NCBI RefSeq assembly: GCF_009360615.1
Contig: NZ_SPEY01000018.1
Location: 62,001 to 126,000, forward strand
From: Comamonas sp.
GTDB taxonomy: Bacteria; Pseudomonadota; Gammaproteobacteria; Burkholderiales; Burkholderiaceae_C
DNA length: 64,000 nt
Direction of reading: 5' to 3'
Shown here: positions 54,776 to 63,142 of the stretch, piece after piece
Position numbering within the stretch: position 1 is the first letter of the stretch
Layout of the letters: the number at the start of each line of letters is the position of its first letter
Program-made: the position numbers and the translations under genes
The notes under the pieces: model-generated
The model's database searches: none
The model's input: only the letters and a program-made list of their open reading frames with translations
Told to the model about the DNA's origin: nothing

Positions 54776-55960
54776 ATGACTTCTGCATTACGACCTGGCT
54801 CTCTCGTGGATTGGGAGAATTTCCCTTCACCTCTTGAATATTCCGAAAGCCCGCTTTCCAAGGCTTTCAATCAGCCGGTTCTGCTCGGCCTGTTTCTGCC
54901 CATACAGGCCGGTGGCTGGAGTGCTTCGACCTTGCCGCGCAGCACCGACTGGAGTTTTGACTACAACCGGGATCTGGTGCTTCACGCCGAGAAGCTGGGG
55001 TTCGACCTGGTGTTTGCCTTGTCGCAATGGCTGCCCAAGGGCGGGTATGGCGGAGTCTTCAATGGCCAGGCGCTGGATTCGTTTGCCACGACGGCGGCAC
55101 TGACTTCTGTCACCAGCCGCATCATGCTGATCTCGACCATCCACGTGCTCTACGGACCTCTGCACCCCCTGCATCTGGCCAAGTGGGGCGCCACGCTGGA
55201 TCACATCTCGGGAGGGCGCTGGGGCATCAATGTGGTGACGGGTCATCGCGAGGTGGAGCACAAGATGTTCGGCTGGGAGCAGATCGAGCATGACCAGCGC
55301 TATGCGCTGGCTTCGGAGTTCATCGAAGTGGTGCAGCGCCTGTGGGTCGATGAAGAGAATTTCTCGTTCTCGGGCCGCTCGCCCTGGAGGCTGGGCGGCG
55401 GCTTTGTGAGTCCCAAGCCGCGCTATGGCCGGCCGGTGCTGGTCAATGCCACGGGCTCGGAGGCGGGCATCGAATTCGCGGCCAGATACTCGGACCTGAT
55501 TTTCATCACCAGCCCTGGCGCCTCGGACTTCGCGCGCGCCATCGAAGTGCTGCCCGACCATGCGGCGCGGGTCAAGCAGGTGGCGCGCAACGCGGGGCGA
55601 TCGGTGCGCACCTTGCTCAATCCCATGGTGATCAGCCGTGAGACCGAGAAGGAAACCTGGGCCTATCACGACGCCATCGTGGCCCATCAGGACCTGCGCA
55701 CACCCGAGGGCTTCAACAGCCACAAAAGCGATGCCCATGCCTGGAAGGGGCGTGCAGGTCTTGATGCGCCCAAGCGTCGGGCCATAGGTGGAAACATCGA
55801 AGTCATCGGCACGCCCGAGCAGGTGGTCGAGCAGTTCGTGCAACTCAAGCGTGCAGGCATTGACGGCCTGCAACTGAGCTTCTTCGACTTCAAGCCCGAT
55901 CTGGAATTTTTCGGTGATCGCATTCTGCCGCTCATGAAGCAGGCTGGTCTGCGCTTGTGA
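54776..55960 (+). CDS. LLM-class FMN-dependent monooxygenase, SfnG/SsuD-like
   Basis: The 394-residue luciferase-fold enzyme has DWSFDYNRDLVLHAEKLGFDLVFALSQ, KWGATLDHISGGRWGINVVTGH, EHDQRYALASEFIEVVQRLW, and GGGFVSPKPRYGRPVLVNATGSEAG, as in dimethylsulfone and alkanesulfonate monooxygenases, which use FMNH2 and O2 to cleave C-S bonds. It opens the rightward arm of the locus. Substrate unknown; a separate flavin reductase would be needed and none is present. Confidence 0.9.
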   Translation: MTSALRPGSLVDWENFPSPLEYSESPLSKAFNQPVLLGLFLPIQAGGWSASTLPRSTDWSFDYNRDLVLHAEKLGFDLVFALSQWLPKGGYGGVFNGQALDSFATTAALTSVTSRIMLISTIHVLYGPLHPLHLAKWGATLDHISGGRWGINVVTGHREVEHKMFGWEQIEHDQRYALASEFIEVVQRLWVDEENFSFSGRSPWRLGGGFVSPKPRYGRPVLVNATGSEAGIEFAARYSDLIFITSPGASDFARAIEVLPDHAARVKQVARNAGRSVRTLLNPMVISRETEKETWAYHDAIVAHQDLRTPEGFNSHKSDAHAWKGRAGLDAPKRRAIGGNIEVIGTPEQVVEQFVQLKRAGIDGLQLSFFDFKPDLEFFGDRILPLMKQAGLRL

Positions 55961-56007
55961 GCGCCGCCGTTCTGCATCGTCCTTTCTCTTTCTTGCGGAT
56001 CTCTCCC

Positions 56008-57594
56008 ATGCATACCATTTACAAGCCCATGTTCTGGGCTCTGCTGTCCGTGATGACTGCGGGCGCTCATGGCCAGACGCAGGCCACCCCCGTCAAAGGG
56101 GGCACGGTGACAGCGGTGGTCGCCCAGGAACCCACCTCGCTGGTATCGTTTCTGGACACCAAGACCGACAACCGCGATCTCAGTGCCAAGATCACCGAAG
56201 GCCTTTTGCGCTATGACGCTCAGTTCAAACCCCAGCCGTTGCTGGCCACATCCTGGAGCATCAGCCCTGACGGCCTCAGATACACGTTCAAGCTGCGCCA
56301 GGGGGTGAAGTTCCATGACGGCCAGGATTTCAGCTCGGCCGATGTACGCTATTCGCTGCTGACCCAGAAAAAGCTGGGGCCGCGCGGCCGCATCACGCTG
56401 CAGAGCCTGGAGCGTGTGGATACGCCCGATCCCCACACGGCCGTGCTGGTGCTCTCCAAACCGGCGCCTTTTCTGCTGAAGTCGCTGTCGTCGGCAGAGC
56501 TGCCCATCGTTCCGGCCCGGCGTTACGGCGATGCCGATCCGCTGGCCAGTCCCAACATCACGGCCCCCGTGGGCACCGGTCCCTTTGTGTTCGATCAATG
56601 GGTGCGCGGCAGCCATGTGATCCTCAAGCGCAATCCGAACTACTGGCGCCAGGGCGTGCCCCATGTGGATCGCGTGGTCTTCCGTTTTGTCCGCGATCCC
56701 TCGGCGATCTCTGCGGCCGTGGAAACGGGCGAGGCCGATATCGCCCAGAACCTGAGTCTGGCCGATCTCGGACGCCTGCTGCAAAAGCCCGCGCTCAAGC
56801 TGGACGCGAGCTATGACGCCTTTCTCAACAATGCGTCCTTTCTTGAATTCAATGTAGAGAATCCGGTACTGGCCAAAGCCGAGGTGCGTCATGCGATCGC
56901 CCATGCCGTGGACCGCCAGTTCATCGTCAACAACGTCTACTACAAGCAGGCGGAGCTGGTGAACTCGCCGATTCCCAGGGTGCTCGCCGGCTATTACGAC
57001 GACAGCAGCTTCAGGTACGGCTTCGATGTGAACCGCGCCAACCAGTTGCTCGATGCTGCGGGCTATCCGCGCCAGGCCAACGGCCAGCGCTTCAGCGTCC
57101 GGCTCAGCTATATCCCCGGTGCCCAGTTCAAGCAGACGGCAGAGTACCTGCGCTCCGCACTCAACCGCGTGGGTATCAAGGTGGATATCCTCGATGGCGA
57201 CCTGCCGACTTTTCTCAAACGCGTCTACAGCTCGCGCGAGTTCGATCTGAACATCAACGGCCTGGGTCGATTGTTCGATCCCTCGGTGGGGGTGCAGCGT
57301 ATCTACTGGTCCGACGGTATCAAGAACCCGTTGATCTGGATCAATGCCTCGCATTACAACAATCCCCAGGTCGACGAGCTGTTCCGCCAGGCGGCCGTCG
57401 AGTTGGACGACAGCCGGCGTGCCGCACAGTTCCGCCAGATCCAGCAGATCGTGGGACGGGATCTGCCCGTCTATCCGCTGGCCACCGTGCCATCGGCGCT
57501 GCGCGTGCACAGCACCCGCGTCCACGGGCTCAACAACAGCATCGACCTGACGGCAGGCGACTTCTCCGATCTCTGGCTGGAGCCCCGCAAATGA
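56008..57594 (+). CDS. Peptide/opine-type ABC substrate-binding protein (SBP family 5), first copy
   Basis: The product is 528 residues from ATG 56008, with a Sec signal peptide HTIYKPMFWALLSVMTAGAH. SBP_bac_5 features: ITEGLLRYDAQFKPQPLLATSWSISPDG, FKLRQGVKFHDGQDFSSADV, VGTGPFVFDQWVRGSHVILKRNPNYW. It should deliver ligand to the divergent OppBCDF-type importer, which has no binding protein of its own on that strand. It overlaps the amidase gene by four bases. Confidence 0.92.
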   Translation: MHTIYKPMFWALLSVMTAGAHGQTQATPVKGGTVTAVVAQEPTSLVSFLDTKTDNRDLSAKITEGLLRYDAQFKPQPLLATSWSISPDGLRYTFKLRQGVKFHDGQDFSSADVRYSLLTQKKLGPRGRITLQSLERVDTPDPHTAVLVLSKPAPFLLKSLSSAELPIVPARRYGDADPLASPNITAPVGTGPFVFDQWVRGSHVILKRNPNYWRQGVPHVDRVVFRFVRDPSAISAAVETGEADIAQNLSLADLGRLLQKPALKLDASYDAFLNNASFLEFNVENPVLAKAEVRHAIAHAVDRQFIVNNVYYKQAELVNSPIPRVLAGYYDDSSFRYGFDVNRANQLLDAAGYPRQANGQRFSVRLSYIPGAQFKQTAEYLRSALNRVGIKVDILDGDLPTFLKRVYSSREFDLNINGLGRLFDPSVGVQRIYWSDGIKNPLIWINASHYNNPQVDELFRQAAVELDDSRRAAQFRQIQQIVGRDLPVYPLATVPSALRVHSTRVHGLNNSIDLTAGDFSDLWLEPRK

Positions 57595-59123
57595 CAGCCG
57601 TGAATCCGTCCCTTCCCACGCCGGCCGATGACGGGCTTGAATCCCTGGTCTTTGCCAGTGCACGCGAGCAGGCCCAGGCCCTGGCCGACGGCCGGGTCAC
57701 GGCCGTGGCGCTGCTGGAGCAGGCGCTGGCGCGCATGGAGCGTCATGAGGCACAACTCAATGCAGTGCCCGTGCGCGCCGTGGCCCAGGCTCGCAGCGAT
57801 GCGCTGCAGGCCGATGCCGCCTTGCAGCGCGGCGAGCGCAGACCGTTGCTGGGCGTGCCCATCACGGTCAAGGAGAACTTCGACGTGGCCGGCCTAGCCA
57901 CCACCGTGGGCAACCCCGACTTCCAGGACAATATCGCGCGCCAGGATGCTTTGGCCGTGGCTGCGCTGCGCGCGGCGGGAGCCGTGCTCATCGGCAAGAG
58001 CAATGTGCCGCATTCCCTGGCTGATCTGCAAAGCTACAACACCATCTACGGCACCAGCCGCAATCCCTGGGATCTGCAGCGTACGCCGGGCGGATCTTCG
58101 GGTGGCGGCGCGGCTGCCGTGGCTGCAGGCTATGTGGCTCTCGAGCTGGGCACCGACATAGGTGGCTCGGTACGCATACCCGCGCATTTCAACGGCATCT
58201 TCGGGCACAAGACCAGCTATGGGCTGATCTCCATGCGCGGAGCCGGAGCGCCCCAGGGGCGCTTCAGTGCACGTGATCTGTCGGTGGCCGGGCCGCTGGC
58301 GCGCACCGCACAGGATCTGGAACTGGCACTGGACCTGTTGCTGAACCTTGACCCGCTGGAGGCCAAGGGCTGGAAATTCACACTGCCACCGGCGCGCCAC
58401 CGGCAGCTCAGGGATTTCCGCGTACTGGTGATCGATGCCTGGCCCGGGACCAAGCCCAGCCTTTCCGAGCAGCTCGTCATAGACCGCGTACTCAAAGGAC
58501 TGAAATCTGAGGGTGTGACGCCGGTGCTGTGGCGCGATCTTCCGGCGGCACTGCGCCCCGACCTCGGGGAGCAGCACCGCACCTATCGCAGCCTGCTGGG
58601 CGCGTCGGTGGCGAATCCGCCGCCGCTGTCGCCGGCCCAGCGCAAGCGCCTGGCCGAGTTGGCGGCGGATGATCGCAGCGCCGAGGCGGCCTTGCTGCGA
58701 GCGCCCAGCCTGCCGCATGCGACTTGGCTGCAGGACAACGAGCACCGCCATGCCCTGCGCCATCAGTGGGAGCAGCTGTTCACCCACTTCGATGTGCTGC
58801 TCAGCCCCGTCGCCCCCACGCCAGCCTTTGCGCACCAGCACCAGGAGCCCAAGGAGGAGCGCCGCTTTCCGGTGGCGTATGCCGACGGCATGCGCCAGCT
58901 GGGGTTTCGCGAGCTCTTCAACTGGGCGGGCCTGCCCGTACTGCCCGGCTTGCCGGCGACCAGTTTTCCGCTGGGCCTGGACGACGACGGGCTGCCCGTC
59001 AGCGCCCAGGCCGTGGGTCCGTATCTCGAGGACCGCACCACGATCGCCTTTGCCCATGCGTTCGAGCTCGCGCATGGCGGCTTTGTGGCACCGCCGCTTC
59101 ACAGCCTGGAGGTCGTGGCATGA
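57591..59123 (+). CDS. Amidase (amidase-signature family)
   Basis: The 510-residue Ser-cisSer-Lys hydrolase has Lys94 in ITVKENFDVAG, cis-Ser169 in RTPGGSSGGGAAA and the nucleophile Ser193 in GTDIGGSVRIP. Length is normal. No signal peptide, so it is cytoplasmic. Coupled to the binding protein before it and to the ACAD-fold gene after it (ATGA overlaps on both sides). An amide or sulfonamide-like group on the imported compound could be its target, but this is inference from context. Confidence 0.92.
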   Translation: MTAVNPSLPTPADDGLESLVFASAREQAQALADGRVTAVALLEQALARMERHEAQLNAVPVRAVAQARSDALQADAALQRGERRPLLGVPITVKENFDVAGLATTVGNPDFQDNIARQDALAVAALRAAGAVLIGKSNVPHSLADLQSYNTIYGTSRNPWDLQRTPGGSSGGGAAAVAAGYVALELGTDIGGSVRIPAHFNGIFGHKTSYGLISMRGAGAPQGRFSARDLSVAGPLARTAQDLELALDLLLNLDPLEAKGWKFTLPPARHRQLRDFRVLVIDAWPGTKPSLSEQLVIDRVLKGLKSEGVTPVLWRDLPAALRPDLGEQHRTYRSLLGASVANPPPLSPAQRKRLAELAADDRSAEAALLRAPSLPHATWLQDNEHRHALRHQWEQLFTHFDVLLSPVAPTPAFAHQHQEPKEERRFPVAYADGMRQLGFRELFNWAGLPVLPGLPATSFPLGLDDDGLPVSAQAVGPYLEDRTTIAFAHAFELAHGGFVAPPLHSLEVVA

Positions 59124-60358
59124 GCGAAATTGTGCAAATGGAGCGCGGGCATCTCTCGCCTGCCAAGGCCAGGGACCCCGCACCGCTTGGCGTGACCGCG
59201 CAGCAGGCACCGGAGCTGGTGGCCAGGGCCGCAGCGCTGGCCGTGCAGCTGGCGGTGCTGGCCGCTGCTCACGATAGCAGCGGCGCACCGCCCGCACCGC
59301 AATTTGCGTTGCTGCACGATGCCGACCTGCTGCGCCTGACGATTGCGAAAGAGGCTGGCGGCCATGGTGCGGGCCTGGCGACGGCACGCGCCGTGGTTGG
59401 CGCCGTGGCCCAGGGCGATCCCGCGGTGGCGCTGATTCTGTCCATGCACTACAGCATGCATGCGGCGATAGCGCGCTCCCAGCAGGCGGGTTCGGGGGAA
59501 TGGTCTGCGGCACTGGCGACCGAGCTGATTGCTGCCAGTCTGCAAGGGCCTGCGCTGCTCAATGCAGCCCAGGTGGAACCTGAGCTGGGCTCGCCCTCCC
59601 ATGGCGGTTTGCCTGCGGCAAGGGCCCGGCGTGTGCAAGGGGGCTGGCAGCTCAGCGGGCACAAGATCTATGTCACGGGCGGGCCGTTGCTGGCATGGAT
59701 CAGCGTGCTGGCGGTGACCGACGAGGACAAGCCGCGCCTGGGCAGCTTTGTGCTGCCGCGCGGCACGCCGGGCTCGCGTCTGGTCGAGACCTGGGACCCC
59801 ATGGGCATGCGTGCCACGGTCAGCCAGGATTTGCTGCTGGAAGAGGCCTGGGTGCCCGACCACCATGCGGTGGGCCTGCGCCCGGCCGCTCAGGGCCTGC
59901 AGCGCGAGGCGCATGGTATTGCCTGGTATTTCAGTCTGGTGGCCAGTGTCTACGATGGCGCGGCGCGCGCTGCACGCGACTGGCTGGCCGACTTTCTCAA
60001 TCACCGGCGCCCCAGTGCACTGGGCGGTGCGTCCCTGGCTTCGCTGCCCACGGTGCAGGAGAAGTTTGGCGAGATCGAAGTGCTGCTGCAGGCCAGTGAC
60101 TGCCTGCTGGACAGCCACGCACGCGCCTATGACGCGGGCTCTGCTCCCGACGGGCTGGCGGCAGTGGCCAAGCATGTCGCCGTGGAAAACGCCGTGCGTG
60201 CCGCCACGCTGGCTCTGGAGTTGGCCGGCAACCACGGTCTGGCGCGTCGCAATCCGCTGGAGCGCCATCTGCGCAATGTGCTTTGCAGCCAGATCCATTC
60301 ACCGCCCAACAACCTGATTCGCAGCAATGCCGGCCGCGCAGGCCTGCAGCGCCGCTAG
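59120..60358 (+). CDS. Acyl-CoA-dehydrogenase-fold flavoprotein, DszC-like, second copy
   Basis: The product is 412 residues from ATG 59120. ACAD-fold landmarks: LLRLTIAKEAGGHGAGLATAR, AVALILSMHYSMHAAIARS, GWQLSGHKIYVTGGPLLAWISVLAV, SRLVETWDPMGMRATVSQDLLLE, and HGLARRNPLERHLRNVLCSQIHSPPNN. Its placement among monooxygenase, binding-protein and desulfinase-like genes favours a flavin-dependent oxygenase over a true dehydrogenase. It differs clearly from the copy at 48053-49312, so the two probably act on different intermediates. Confidence 0.85.
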   Translation: MSEIVQMERGHLSPAKARDPAPLGVTAQQAPELVARAAALAVQLAVLAAAHDSSGAPPAPQFALLHDADLLRLTIAKEAGGHGAGLATARAVVGAVAQGDPAVALILSMHYSMHAAIARSQQAGSGEWSAALATELIAASLQGPALLNAAQVEPELGSPSHGGLPAARARRVQGGWQLSGHKIYVTGGPLLAWISVLAVTDEDKPRLGSFVLPRGTPGSRLVETWDPMGMRATVSQDLLLEEAWVPDHHAVGLRPAAQGLQREAHGIAWYFSLVASVYDGAARAARDWLADFLNHRRPSALGGASLASLPTVQEKFGEIEVLLQASDCLLDSHARAYDAGSAPDGLAAVAKHVAVENAVRAATLALELAGNHGLARRNPLERHLRNVLCSQIHSPPNNLIRSNAGRAGLQRR

Positions 60359-60399
60359 AGCGCGCTCTCCGTCTGTTTTCCACTCCGACTGCCTTCACC

Positions 60400-62025
60400 A
60401 TGTCCGCTGATATCGACTCTTCTCCGGCCTCGCGCCGCAGCTTTGTGCTGGCCGCCGCAGCCTCCGGCCTGTCCTCCATCGTTCCCTCGGTCGGCTGGGC
60501 CCAGCAGGAAAAGCCGCAAAAAGGCGGCACGCTGACGCTGCTGCTGTTTCCCGAGCCGCCGACATTGACCACGATTGCACATACGGCGGGTTCGTCAGTG
60601 ACGATCTCGGGCAAGGTCACCGAGGGCTTGCTGACCTATGACTTCAACCTCAACCCCCAGCCCCAGTTGGCGGTGTCGTGGACCATCAGTCCCGATGGCC
60701 TGCTCTACAGCTTCAAGCTGCGCCAGGGTGTGAAATGGCATGACGGCAAGCCGTTCACGTCGGCCGACGTGGCGCATTCCATCGCCTTGCTCAAGGAGTT
60801 CCATCCGCGTGGTCGCGCCACTTTTGCCAGCGTCTCAGAGGTCCAGACACCCGATGCGCACACCGTGGTGCTCAAGCTAAGCAAGCCGATTCCCTATCTG
60901 ATCACGGCGCTGGCGGCCTCGGAATCGCCCATGGTGCCCAAGCATCTGTATTCCACGGGGCGTGCCGATGCCAATCCGGCCAACAATGCACCGGTGGGGA
61001 CCGGGCCTTTCGTGTTCAAGGAATGGGTGCGCGGCAGCCATGTGATTTACGAGCGCAACCCCCATTACTGGGATGGTGACAAACCGTATATCGACCGGCT
61101 GATCGTGCGCTTCATTCCCGATGCAGCGGCACGCACGGCAGCGATTGAAAGCGGGCAGGTGCAAATTGCTCCGAGTTCGCCGGTGCCCTTCTCCGAAGTC
61201 GATCGCCTGCGCACCAAGCCCGGCCTGAGCTTCGAGACCCGGGGTTATGAGTACATCAACACCGTTTATCGTCTGGAATTCAACCTGGAGCACGAGGCCT
61301 TGAAGGATCTACGGGTGCGCCAGGCCATTGCCCACGCGATCCAGCGCGAAAACCTGCTCAAGGTCGCCTGGTACGGTCAGGGGCGGCTGACCTCGGGGCC
61401 GGTCCATCCCGCCCTCAAGAAATTCTATGTGCCTGACCTTCCCCTACTGCCCCATGACCTCAAGGCTGCCGAGAAGCTGCTGGACGATGCCGGGCTGCGG
61501 CGCGGCAAGGCTGGTGGCAATTGGCGCATCCGGCTGCATCTGACGCCGATTCCCAACGAGGGCGGCCAGCGTACGGCAGATTTTCTCAAGCAGGCCCTGG
61601 GGCGCATAGGCATTGACGTGCAGATCAACGGCCAGGACTTCGCCACTTACATCAAGCGCGTCTACACCGATCGTGCTTTCGATCTGCATGTCAGCGCCAT
61701 GAGCAACACCTTCGACCCTACCGTGGGCATACAGCGGCTGTACTGGTCAAAGAACTTCAAGCGCGGCCTTCCTTTCTCCAATGGAGCCCACTATGTCAGC
61801 CCCGAGGTGGACCGCTTGCTGGAGTCCGCAGCCGTCGAGGTCAACGAGCCGCAGCGCATCCGCGATATCGCCGAGTTCCAGAAGCGCATCGCCCTCGATC
61901 TGCCGGACATCACTCTGGTCGCGCCGCATATCTACACCATCGTCGACAAGCGTGTGCGTAACCACACGGTGGGCGCCGACGGCGTGGCCGGAAATCTGGC
62001 AAGCGTGTGGCTGGCGGCATCCTGA
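60400..62025 (+). CDS. Peptide/opine-type ABC substrate-binding protein (SBP family 5), second copy, Tat-like signal
   Basis: The product is 541 residues from ATG 60400. The N terminus has SRRSFVLAAAASGLS, a twin-arginine-type signal, unlike the first copy. SBP_bac_5 stretches match the first copy closely in VGTGPFVF, EWVRGSHVIYERNPHYW and DPTVGIQRLYWS. Two binding proteins for one importer suggest two related ligands. A 31-base gap separates it from the desulfinase-like gene. Confidence 0.92.
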   Translation: MSADIDSSPASRRSFVLAAAASGLSSIVPSVGWAQQEKPQKGGTLTLLLFPEPPTLTTIAHTAGSSVTISGKVTEGLLTYDFNLNPQPQLAVSWTISPDGLLYSFKLRQGVKWHDGKPFTSADVAHSIALLKEFHPRGRATFASVSEVQTPDAHTVVLKLSKPIPYLITALAASESPMVPKHLYSTGRADANPANNAPVGTGPFVFKEWVRGSHVIYERNPHYWDGDKPYIDRLIVRFIPDAAARTAAIESGQVQIAPSSPVPFSEVDRLRTKPGLSFETRGYEYINTVYRLEFNLEHEALKDLRVRQAIAHAIQRENLLKVAWYGQGRLTSGPVHPALKKFYVPDLPLLPHDLKAAEKLLDDAGLRRGKAGGNWRIRLHLTPIPNEGGQRTADFLKQALGRIGIDVQINGQDFATYIKRVYTDRAFDLHVSAMSNTFDPTVGIQRLYWSKNFKRGLPFSNGAHYVSPEVDRLLESAAVEVNEPQRIRDIAEFQKRIALDLPDITLVAPHIYTIVDKRVRNHTVGADGVAGNLASVWLAAS

Positions 62026-62056
62026 TTCTTTCACCGTCTCAATCAAGGAGAAACGC

Positions 62057-63142
62057 ATGAGTTCCACCCACAGCACGGCGGCTCAGCCGCAATCCCTCTG
62101 GTATACCCGCTGCCCCGTGCCGTCCCCGCTGGGGATTGCCGCGCAGCAAGGCTGGCTGCAGTCGGCCTTTGCTGAGCTGGGCATTGGTGTGGAGTCGATT
62201 TTCGACTCCAAGGACCGCAGCGTGCGAGAAAGCCATTTCGACCATCATCTGTCATGGTCCTTCCGGCAGGGCGGCAATATTCCCCCGATCTGGGCGCGCG
62301 CCAAAGGGCGCGATACCCGGCTCGTCGCCATCACCTGGACCGACGAATTCCAGGCACTGATCACGTTGCCTGGTCGCGGCATTCATGCGCCCGAGCAACT
62401 GGCCGGCAGGCGCTTTGGCGTACCAGCCCGCGTCAATGACCTGATCGACTTCCACCGCGCGACGGCACTCAAGGGGCTGGTCTCCGGCCTGTCGCTGGCT
62501 GGCCTCAGCCATCGCGATGTGGAGCTGGTCGACCTGGTGATCGAGGAGTCCATCATCCAGGAGCAGGGCACGCCCAGCCTGTTCGGCCTGCGCCGCCGCC
62601 ACCCTTATTTCCGCGAAGTCGAGGCCCTGGTGCGCGGCGAAGTGGATGCGATATTCGTCAAAGGTGCCGAAGGGGTGTTGGTGGCCAATCTGATGGGCGC
62701 CCAGATTGTCAGCGAGTTCGGCTCTCACCCCGACCCGCGTGTGCGCATCAACAATGGCACGCCACGTACGCTGACCGTGGATGCGGCCCTGGCCGGGCAA
62801 CGCCCGGACCTGGTGGTGGAACTGCTGCGCGTGGTGCAGCGCGCAGGCCGCTGGGCCGAAGCCCATCCCGACGAGACGCTGCGGTTTGTCGCGAGGGAAA
62901 TCGCCACCAGCGAGGAGGCGATCCTGGCTTCGAATGGGCCCGATGTGCACCGCCATCTGGACATCAGCCTGAAGCCGGAGCTGATTGATGCCATCGGCTA
63001 TTTCAAGGACTTTCTGCTCGAATGGGGATTCCTTGCCGCTGACTTTTCCCTCGCGGACTGGGTGGACCAGAGGCCGTTGGCCGCCTTGCTTGCCCAGCAG
63101 TCCGCTGCTGCCGAGCGGCCCGAGGCGGCAGTCAGCGCATGA
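62057..63142 (+). CDS. DszB-like sulfinate desulfinase (periplasmic-binding fold, cytoplasmic)
   Basis: The product is 361 residues; AAGGAG precedes ATG 62057. The N terminus has no signal peptide, arguing against a transport binding protein although the fold is the same. Compared from memory with Rhodococcus DszB (365 residues): YTRCPVPSPL puts Cys19 at the DszB nucleophile Cys27, and HF-N8-R-x-GG-x-IPP places His60 and Arg70 exactly as in DszB. LAGRRFGVPA and a C-terminal helical tail also align. DszB hydrolyses an aryl sulfinate to sulfite. A scavenged binding protein is the alternative. Confidence 0.8.
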   Translation: MSSTHSTAAQPQSLWYTRCPVPSPLGIAAQQGWLQSAFAELGIGVESIFDSKDRSVRESHFDHHLSWSFRQGGNIPPIWARAKGRDTRLVAITWTDEFQALITLPGRGIHAPEQLAGRRFGVPARVNDLIDFHRATALKGLVSGLSLAGLSHRDVELVDLVIEESIIQEQGTPSLFGLRRRHPYFREVEALVRGEVDAIFVKGAEGVLVANLMGAQIVSEFGSHPDPRVRINNGTPRTLTVDAALAGQRPDLVVELLRVVQRAGRWAEAHPDETLRFVAREIATSEEAILASNGPDVHRHLDISLKPELIDAIGYFKDFLLEWGFLAADFSLADWVDQRPLAALLAQQSAAAERPEAAVSA

